Shown here piece after piece: positions 47,692 to 58,800 of a DNA stretch of 64,000 nucleotides. How positions within the stretch are numbered: position 1 is the stretch's first letter; each line of letters begins with the position of its first letter. The notes under the pieces were generated by a model. The model searched no databases. It was given only the letters and a program-made list of their open reading frames with translations, and was not told the DNA's origin. Made by a program: the position numbers and the translations under genes. This DNA comes from Apostichopus japonicus (lineage: Eukaryota > Echinodermata > Holothuroidea > Aspidochirotida > Stichopodidae). The stretch spans positions 17,027,001 to 17,091,000 of the forward strand of contig NC_092566.1 in NCBI RefSeq assembly GCF_037975245.1, in the 5' to 3' direction.

Positions 47692-49864
47692 CTGAAAAAT
47701 AAATGAGAAGTAGTTATCGACCGTAGGGTTGATGATTACGAGGTAGTCCGGTACGTGCGTTATATAGCTTTAAATTAGATGATTAACTAGCTGCCATAAG
47801 GCTTTCAAAAGACAGTCGTAGGGTCTGGGTCTCGTCAATGTGACCCTGTTCCTTCACAGGTCTCACAAATGAAAGACACTATCGACTGTGATGACAGACA
47901 ACAAACAGCATCATTCTTCGCACACTTCGTTTAATACGATTTAACTTAATCTTCTTGCATACAGTTGAAAACTTACCTGTAGTATGCACATGGTTTGTTG
48001 AGAAAGAATACGGTAAGCACAGGCGCCAAGGGGAGACCTGTTGAATTATATAAAACAAAATCTGAATGGTAGAACCGGAAGGATACTGGATAATGTTACC
48101 AGTTATTAGGGTAGAGTAGATCGGAGTGTATATGTATATGAGACAGGTGAGTTGGCAGTGACTTAAATAAAACAAAATATAGTAGTGCTCTTTTGCATGA
48201 ATAACTTCAAGGGTAGAACAAGTTTTCAAAAATATCAAACTGCTTACTAATGTACAACGATATCTCAGCTTGACAGTTTTGCCAGTTTGGCAGTATAGAT
48301 TTTCCTCCTAGTTGTATGAGGTGTACACGTTCTAAGCTAGGTCAAAATCTCTTCGGGTTCTTTCAGTATTGTTAATTTCATTTATGACAAACTAATTAAC
48401 TTTACCTTGTACGAAGACTGATTTTTTCCTAACAATATTTTACATGTTTTACTTTTTGTAAAGTTCAATAAAGGAAAACACTACTTAATTGAGACCATCA
48501 TCAAGCCTACGTAATGAAAATTCAGAGTCAAATATCCACTAGTATAATTTATACTGTGTAATTTATAGGTGTGATCTTACTCTAGAATATAATGTTCTCT
48601 GGATTGTTATACACTATTATACAACACCTAATTGTATTCTGGTCATTTGATTGGTCAATTGCTCGTTGATTGCATTCAAAATCTATTTCACTCTATGAAA
48701 TAGAACCATGGGTTATACTTTTTTGGTAGCACTTTTTTCAATGGTAAGAGAGCAGAGAAACCTGTCTCTTCAAAACAATCTGTTGCATGAGTGCATTTAA
48801 CCCATCTTAATTTAATATGTTGCATAAAACAAATAATGAATGGTTTCCATTCGTGCAATAGTGCAAATATTTCATTCGTTAAAACATGTAACTTGTTCGA
48901 TTCAACTCGGCTGCGCCTCGTTGAATGGAACAAATTACATCTTTCAAAACTCATGAAATATTTGCACTATTGCACTCATAACCAGTCATTATTTGTATAT
49001 CATAGCACGACCTTCTAATTGAACACTCAAGGTAAGTTTCTACACACAGATAGGAACAAGAGGGGTTATTTTACAAATGTACACCACTGGCAATAGGTAA
49101 CAAGAAGATATAACATACCGTAAGCAAGTGCAAGGGAAATGGGAAGGAAATGCGGGATGTTACTTCGTTCATATTTCACAAACAGGAAATACATATTGAC
49201 TGCTTCTACCGTCATCCAGCTTACTGCCACTAAGCAGAAATATTGTATGGCGGATGATATCCATTTGCAGTGATTGGGGTCTTGAGTTGCCCAATCTAGA
49301 GCTAGAAATGTCACGTAGAAGGCTATCAAGCTGATACAGAGGTTGAGGTGGATCTGTGCTGATTGCTTCACTCGCAATGCCCTAATATATTTGTAAAAGA
49401 AAAAAGTGTTGAAAATCCTTTAGCTGGATCGAAATTTCATATAATGCGTGTTTTATGTAACGTTTTTATGGCATTGCTTCAATGGTAATTTATACAAATA
49501 ACAACTATTAAATTTGTGTGCAAACTTATTATTGTCAGAAAAGTTGAATGACTGAAGAAATAGAGTAATAATATGGTGTCATATGAACATAATAAGTTTG
49601 TGATCGATATATCAGAAGGTGTTTATTTTAATCCTTAACTTACTTAACTAGCACAAATGATAATGTGCAAATAGTGAGACCGAGTATAGACAAAGAAGAT
49701 CCAATCCATGTGACAAGTTTCATGACATGATCTAAGCCTGGAGAAAGTTGTACGCCCTGTAAAAGAAACGCGTGGAATATGAGTGACATTCGTGACATGA
49801 CTATGACTATAGCTTTGTTTCCTAATTTTGCTTTGACTACTTTATTACTCTTGTAACCATACAG

Positions 49865-49960
<96 letters not shown>

Positions 49961-52900
49961 GTTTACATGATATCGTTTTCTTGAACAATGAACTGACCAT
50001 TAAAACAGTAAAGCTTGATAGGTGATCACATTTGCATACGGTTAAATTCCCTTCTGTTGACGTTGAACATCCGTCAGTTGACCATATGCCGTTGTTGGTG
50101 CCATTGGGAACATAATATACGCACAAAGGTTGATCGCAAACCTTGTCTGTCTGGGAAGGACAAATAATAGAACAGATTTGTTGTTTGTTTTTTATTCCAA
50201 TAAAAGGGCTTTTGGTGTGTACTATATGTGTATTAAGTTATTTTTAGTTCATGGTAATTCTTAACATTTACAGACTAGGATAGCTGCAAACATTGTAAGT
50301 GTACATGCATTGTAAGTGTACATGCATTGAAAATAACGACCAGTAAGGACAATACCTAAACAGATATACCGCATACCACGAATATTAGTCGCTAGCTCTT
50401 CAAGCAAGTAACAAGGCCAAGGTACATAGGGACAGTGCCTCATCCCAATTGGAGCTACTATCATGTGTACCAGCTACAGAACACCAATACTGTGCCGATT
50501 CTGGAAATATCGGTGCACCTCTTTACATTATTGGTGCCACTCCAACTAACATTTCGTGGCTATAGACACGTGGCTCATGAAACCCACGTGAATATGTGAT
50601 GTCATATGTGTAGTTGCCCATAGAAAAGGTAATGAAATGTGCACTTAACTGTTCATTTACTTAACTTACACGTAATAAAGTAATTGGTCAACTTTATTTC
50701 CAATACTCGCAGACAATCTCCATTATGACATGCCTATTTGTAACGTTATGCTTGTGCTAGTAGTGTTAAGAACATGATATCAGAATAAAATAAAACTGTT
50801 AGCACACTGCTTATCCACTAGAGAGCCTGTGTAATAGAATGTGTATAAGTAAGTTGGCCTGACGTTTCGATCCTAGCAGGATCTTCTTCGGAGGCTAATT
50901 GACAAGTAAAGTAACAGAAGGGACAAAAACAAGCACCTAAAACAGACAGGTTAATGAGCACGGTGAACACAATGAGATAGATGAAAGGGGATTATAAGTA
51001 GACAATGGATGGTGAGAAGAAAGCAACAGGGAAAGAGGAGAGGTAGGAGATAAACAGTCGAGGGGCAAAGAGAGGATTAAAGGAACAGGGTATGGAATAA
51101 ACTGGAGTGGGACAAAGGCAGAAAGGTGTGGAGAAAAAAGGAGGGGAGGAGAGCTGTGGGGGGCCCGATATCAATGTCATCAAGATGCAAGATGGTACGC
51201 AACTTTAACCAAGATAACAGTTTAACCTAAGTAAGTACCTCGGGAAGGAAGAACCGTAATATAACAGGCGGCTTTAGGTTTTCCATTGGTCCTCCATCAA
51301 AATTAACTGAAATGACTTCACTAGAGATGATGTGGCTGGACATCTTGGCAATTTCTTCCATCAAATTCATGCCTGTATCTGTCCCGAAAAGGCTTGCATT
51401 TTTATATATTACAAAGCTTATCGGAATTGCTGTGTTATTCGTCTTATCTGTGGAAGGAAGAAGAAAAGGAACTCAAATTGCTAAAGCTACTGTCTAAATC
51501 AACCGACTATAATATTTGTCATGTTACTTGATGAAACAAACTGTGAAGTCTGGAAAAGTCTGGAAAGTGTGTCGTATACAATAATTAATTTTATAAAACA
51601 TGGATGTTGGCAATTATATTTAAATGTATTGATGTTTTGCCACGCATGTTAAGGGTGATTAATTCATCCCAGCCAAATTATGGAGAACGCCCGATTTCAA
51701 TGTCAACATCAATTTAGCCTTGTAGGAACATTGTCAAAAAATTAACATATTTTCGATGTAAATATCTTGAAAACCATAATTGTACTACAAACACGACTAG
51801 CGCTCCTTTCTATATTTCTTTTTTTCCTGCCCAAAAGTCATCATTTTAAACTTATTATACTTTTAATGCACTTTACCACACCATTCCTGTGGTCTATGTG
51901 TAATTATGCAGATATTAAAATTAAAAAAAAGCATCACAATATGAAAATGGACTCATCACAACTTGAGTAATTGTTACCTTTCTTAGCCTCTTCGATAACC
52001 TCTGGTGGAAGGTAAATTGACGTTTCAGTGTCATCAAGCCGCTTCTCATCTTTACCGTTATAGGTGTCAGTATCATTGGAATGCGTCTTCACCAGTGTTA
52101 ACCCCGTCGTTATGTTTGGATTAAATATAAGTGCTTTCACTACTACATTGTCTTCGATTTCCGAAAAGTTTGTCCCATTTTTCTGAACGTGTGATATTTG
52201 CAGTTCCAACGAGGCAATAATTCTTCCAGATGGCTGCTGAAAGTTCATAAGTTTGCTGGCAGTTGCCACAACAGAACTTGTAACCTATTAAAGCCAAATA
52301 TGGATCAATTACCACTTTATCTTAGCAAAACAATCTTTGATACGGTTTCATAAATAACAACGTATGTGCAGTAAACACGTATAAAGTTATTAAGAGTTAA
52401 GAAGTTTAAAATGTTATAATTTTTTACTTAATTTAGTTGTGGTTAAATGTAAAGTAAGCTATTAGTATAAAAACATTTTGAAGAACTACAATGCACACTA
52501 TTCCCAAAGTACGTGTCTTAAATATTATTTTTCATCCCTGTCGATGAGAATTATGAGAATTAGTTGAGACTAGTGGAACACTAGAAGTTGTTACTATAAC
52601 GTGTGTCACGCGTTGAGCGATCATCAAACAACAGAGAGTTGTCTTGTGAACGTTCACCGTGTGAAACCCAAAGTAACAACTACATTTGATCCACTAGTCT
52701 TACCTAACTCTCATCTTTACTTCGCTCTGTCCATCGTAATAAAGCACTTTGCGCACACAAGATAGACACCAATATGAATATATATATATATATAGATATA
52801 TTGACCGTGCATTTCAATTGAGAAAAAGCTTAACTAACGTCTGGTGAAGAACTATTTTCATTAGTGATGGCTTCATAAGCATCAATCAGAATGTTAATGT

Positions 52901-55801
52901 CGTCTTTTTGAAGCTTGTCAGCTTGGATTGCTACCTGGGCTATTTCCGCAGCTATTTGTACCTCGTTTTCTTTCGTTATGTCAGTCTAAGTGAAAAAGAG
53001 AACAAAAACGACTATTTATGTTTTTCTTTTGTAACGTTTAACTGCAAAAGCTGGAGTTGGTGGTCATAGATACACAGTGCAGTCAACCTGAAAGTACATA
53101 TGTGGCCAATACTGGTGATCTTTAAATACAATGTGTCCCTTAGAGGATATTTCTAAACATAGTTATTTCTTGGCAAGATGTCACTTCAAATTTTGATTGG
53201 TTCTATGTCGTACGTATTCATTAACATCACCATTGCATGAAAAGGAGGTGGGGGAGGGGGTAAATAACCAGTGGCGTTGCTAAACATTTCAATCTTGGGT
53301 GCATAGCACTTCATTAGGGGGGGCAAAATGTTATTTGTTAATGCTCTTCTGGGGGGGGGCTAATGAGAGGGGGTATGCACCCCTCTTTGAGAAAGTTTTG
53401 ATGAAGTAAGAGTCCTCAGATGCAATCTGGTTCTATATTTTGTGCAACTTGAAGTAACTTTATGTTCAATAATTTTCGGGCTTAATCTGTCCGATATTTA
53501 TGTTTTTAATTGAGACAGATAAGGTTTCACAAATTGTTTCTGGGGGACACTTGGGGGGAGGCACGATTTTATTTTGGTCGGGCACGTGCCACCCATTGGC
53601 GACATTACTGTTAATAACACCAATGAAACGTCTGTAAACGGTATCCCATAATAGTGGCTGTCGTTCGAGTTTGAAAATCGCCACTTTAATTAGATCTGAA
53701 TGGTTGCTTAAATCAGAAAGATTTATAATTGCTATATCATTATTGCCGGCTAAATATTTGTTCAAAAATGGATAGAAATTTTACTATTTTGCTAACGGAT
53801 ACTATTATAGCAATTGGCAGAAGAACGAAGAAAACAGGTTCAAATCAAAATAAATGTTAATCGCTTTACCAATTTGGTGTCTCGATGATGCCTAGTCGAA
53901 TACATGACCAAATAAGATTGATATGTTACCTGTTGAGTGCTCACATGAACAGAAAATTCCTTTAGTCTAGTAGTATTTGCACAGGGTTTGAAAGTCAAAA
54001 GAAGTCCATTTGTAACCCTATTCATGTAATGACCGTGGATGAAAAGTGGCTTATAACACGTCTTTTCGATGAGTCTTAAGGAAATACGAAACAGTGTGGT
54101 ACTTGCCTCACCCATTCTTGCTCTGGGCCGACAATTTAAATCCCAGGTATCAGACGGGCGAGAGTATACCTCAGCATCCGACCACTTTGTCAAATGCTGA
54201 CGGAGATTATTGAAAGCACAAAGCCAAGCCCATTTACCGAGGAGGATTTGAACCGGGAACCTAGAACTAATCCGGCTATAAGTATATTGTTTACCACACA
54301 CTGTCTCATGCTTCTCCGTAACTTATTGATTCAATTAGAGCAAATTGAAAGTACAAAAAGGAAGAAGGGATTACTGTAATACTTCTTTTGTCATAATATT
54401 AATATGTCACAATACTTACGTTTGCTAGTCTAGTAACTTCCTCTTTGGCACCCTCTATTGAAAAACATTTGATCAGTTTTGGTGTATCCCACCCTTCTTT
54501 CCCACAAAATCGTTCGGCCTTTGGTAAGTCAACTGTGTAAAACGTATATACATACAATAATTCTCTACTTGCACTTTTTCAGATAAACTTAAAAAACATA
54601 CATCCAAATATATGATAAAAACTTATATTGCTCAGGATAAAGTACATTTGCTTCAGCCTGATTTAAATGTGTGATCGCACTGGTTTGACTTGTCAACAAT
54701 CATACCACATGTAACCATTGTCTCGTAAGAACTTATGACATGTTTAATTCCTTTAATTCCTTTTAGGGTCAATAAATTCTCACCCATAAATTTAACAGAT
54801 TGTTACATAATCTTCCCCACATGCTCTCATATATTATATGTGTCAGTTTGTAGTTCTGATATGCTCAAATACGTAGTTACGTCATGTTTATAAAAGGCTT
54901 TTTTGCAGGTAACTCTGGGATTACTCATCTTCGTCTGCTAGAATTCATGATATATCGATCTGATTGAATAAGCTTGGTTTATTTCTGGCGAATTAAGGGA
55001 ACGTACGATCTGACTAATATTAAACTAAAACACTACTTTTATCAAACAAAAATGATAGATGAATAATTAAAAGTGTGCTTACTTTTGTTGTTTTTATCTT
55101 CACAGGTCTCGAAAGAATTGATAGTATTTCCTTCGTTCCCTTTTGGAAACGTCAGCGGAACTCCAAGAAGGGAAACATCTTCCTCTGGGCATTTATCTGC
55201 TTGTAACAATGATGAAACATATCGGTAGTGAAACGCCAAGAGCGCTTTTAACAGTCAGCCAGCACCGAGCTTTGCCACTCTGCAAGAACACTAATTCTTT
55301 TGTCAGCAAGAAAATTTGCTTAATTGAATTGAATCCATAAAAATAGCAATGGGAAAGATTATGTTGACCGGTTATATTTTCGTTTCTAATTTAAGGAAAT
55401 TGTTACAAATCTCAATAACCAACAGTTTTCAGTAAGCATCTTCGGGTTATTGTTTCTTAAGAGTTTCATTTTATTCAATTTAATTATGATATGTCGTTGG
55501 CTCTCTGCTTTTGTGACAACGGTCCACATTTTCATTTATACTGTTAAGCTATTAAGCAAAATGAAACTTTCTCGTGTTCTGTCAAATATCTGCACGTATG
55601 TAGTAATATTAGCACCTACACGTCGTCACACAACTGGCTTGAGTGTGTTTATATATAGGTACCCCCATGCTAGCATACCGTCAACCCTCAACCTTAGATT
55701 TCTATTCATTTCCTCCAGACTCCCTTACTAAGTGTCTACTTCTGCGACCAACTTCTGTTGCGGTAAACCTTGATACCAAATACGCATAAATATGCATATA
55801 C

Positions 55802-55836
<35 letters not shown>

Positions 55837-58800
55837 ACCCTAACCACAAGTACGCAGACGCAACAGAACAGCAGCAATACACGTAATTGCATCCTTTCCA
55901 ATTTTTTTCTTCCTTTAAAGTGGTCCTGAATAAACTGACTGTAGTGATTTTTTTGTCATTTGTTTTTTCATGCTTGGATGTTGAAGAGGATGACATTAAC
56001 TACTGGTAGTTTAAATATATGAAGGATTGAAGAAGATTTCGCAGCGAGGGCTAGCAGATGGGTTGGGGAGCACTATGCCAACCTTTGAGCTCTTCTAACT
56101 CAAAATCCAAACTGTCATGGTGACAAACGTTGAATATACCATGGTAGCCAGTTATCATATGGTTGATAGGACATGTCAGTTGAAAACTTATATTAATGTT
56201 CCAGCGGCCTTGGTATGTGACCAGTCTATTGTGTAAGTCAATCGAGCAATTAACTGTGGTATACGACACCAGTAAACCGATAAGACGTTTTTGAAAAATG
56301 CTGGTTTTCATTTGCGTTATAGATGCAGTACCAGTTACGACTGAAACGTGAGAACATCATTAACGTAAAGTTAACGAGTCCTACCGCAAGAATATGAGTC
56401 TGTGTGATGTTGACTGTTGATCCGCTCCTATTAACCCATTTGAAGGTATATGTGGCAAATTCATTTATCTTCTACAGACAAGAAAAATTTACATCTGAAC
56501 TGTTCTTTTAAGTACACTAGCAGAGTCAACAATTATCAGGTGTCAAGTTTGGATTTTGAAACCAATGACAATTGGACTCGATTGACGTCTCTGTTTTGAT
56601 AACAATGTCTTTTATACAAGAACATGACAATTATTTAATTCGACATTTAATCCAAACATAGATGACTATTGTTATAAAATACTGCATGGACGTTTATCAA
56701 AATATGCTCAACATTGCTTTCCTGGTCGTAAATAATTGAGTCACAAAATATATAAACGACACAGTTGTCACATCTGAATTACATAGTAAACATGACCTAC
56801 CAAAGGTCGTGATGTCAATGTACAAATTCATTATCCTTATTTTACGCATCCATGCTATACATTAATAGCACTACACATATTTAAACAATATTTTTGGCAA
56901 TTAAATTTCAAAAAACAAAAGAATCATACCAGTAATTATATTTGCTATAGGAGCATGCAATAGGACTTACAACTGGTCTTTCTGCTGTAATCTTCTTATT
57001 GACCACTCTTACTTGCACAACGTTTGAATGTATCAGGAATAAAGTTCAGAATTAAATGTAATCTCATTCCATACCTCTGACTCTAATTATCTCTACTTTT
57101 TATTTTGGTCAACCTAATTTATTACATAAACATGCCTCAGAATATGCCATCCCAAGTGTATTCATTTGTGCGGCAACTAGGGCCCCGACGTACTCTTAAA
57201 TGATAGAAGTCGGCTTGAACCACCCAGGGGCTACACCCCTCTTTATTAAACCTCGGAATCACTTCCGGCGTTACCTTTCATGCATGTACCTATCAGCCTG
57301 AGAAATTGAGGTTGCCCCGCCCCCATCCCGCCCCACTTTTGAAAACTATTCACTCCAAAACAGTTAAATTACTCTCCATATTCCAAAGATGACAAACTAT
57401 CGCATTTTAATTCTTCAACATCGTGTTTCTCTTTCAGTATTCGTATTAACCCCTCTTTTGTTAGTTGAACATCATGCCCAACCGTACCATCAGATAAAAT
57501 TCCATTTTAAAAGCATTTTGCTCCAATGTTTTGAGGTAACATGATGAAATAAAGTCAGTTTCACAACCTTAATCACATTTAAAAGCAACAAATAGAAAAT
57601 TATTTTTCTAGCTGCATGTTAAGGAGTAGCTGGTACGTTCGTTCCTTGCGCTTGCTTTTATATAGTAGGGTATGTTAAGTTGGATATTCTGTTTACGAAC
57701 GAGACGCATAAAACTATAACTCAAAGTAATTTATTTGTTCAAAGATTGGCGTCAATTTATCACCGCAGTTTCTGCAGTGTATACGCAAGTTAATAAACTA
57801 CACTACCTAGTATGAATTTATATATTAAGGAAAGCTTTGTTATACCAAAGTGAGTTTTAGGTTATTGAACAGATCAAGAGAGTAGTTCTGAAACTTAAAA
57901 CTGCAAGGGGACCTCTTTAAGGTGTATTTTTTTTTAATTGTTTATGTAACGTTAGCGAAATTTCGAGTCTGATTCAACAACATGTATGCCATAATCAAAA
58001 ACGTTACAGTGAGATATGCATATGACATTTTTACAATCACTATGGCGGGGTTTCGGGAAATTTAACATTGCGGATATTTATTTTGGCTCCAACCGTGATA
58101 TGCTTACACACTTGACAACTTAAAAACCGATATCACCTTTGCGGGACAGATAGAGAGACGAAAAGTGTGAAGAATACCAGCAGCCGCTTGAGAAGATGGG
58201 GTTCACGCAATGCAGGAGTAAGGGTCGTTATCATACTAAAGAGAGTATGGATCATCTTTGAGATATTATTACAAAGTAAAATATCAAAAGAATGTTTAAG
58301 TACAATGTCCTCACAAGCGAGTACGCCGTTGGCGAGAGGGATTTTGGTGTAAAAAGATGTAACAACCATAGAAACTAATAGAACTTCACTTGGGACGCCG
58401 GTAGTGAGATTATTGATAACTCGTAAACATGAGTCGTATCCTCCGAAAGGCTAGTGATGTTATGCAATATGGGATTAAGGTAAAAATAAAAAATAAATGT
58501 ACATCTGAAGTGTTCTGTTAAGTACAGTACCAGAGTCTACAAATATCAGGTGTCAAGTTTGGATTTTGAGAACAATGACAATTGTATCAGGAATACAGTT
58601 CAGAATTAAAATGTAATCTTATACCTGACCTCTGACTCTAATTATCTCTACTTTTCATTTTGGTCGACTTAATTTATGACATAAGCATGCCTCAGAATAT
58701 ACCATCCCAAGTATATTCTTTTGGGGGCAACTAGGGACCCGATATCCCCTTAAATGATGGAAGTCGGCTTTAACCGCCCCGGGGCTACACCCCTCTTTAT

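Larger units (their letters stand above)
40270..58150. repeat. Segmental duplication, copy B
   Basis: Counterpart of 10,450-36,254 in the same orientation. It lacks the RTE/L1 block, the 1.2-kb hAT-like element and the 34-bp minisatellite, and has its own insertions and an enlarged satellite. The right part continues as further tandem copies to about 63,063. Confidence 0.9.
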
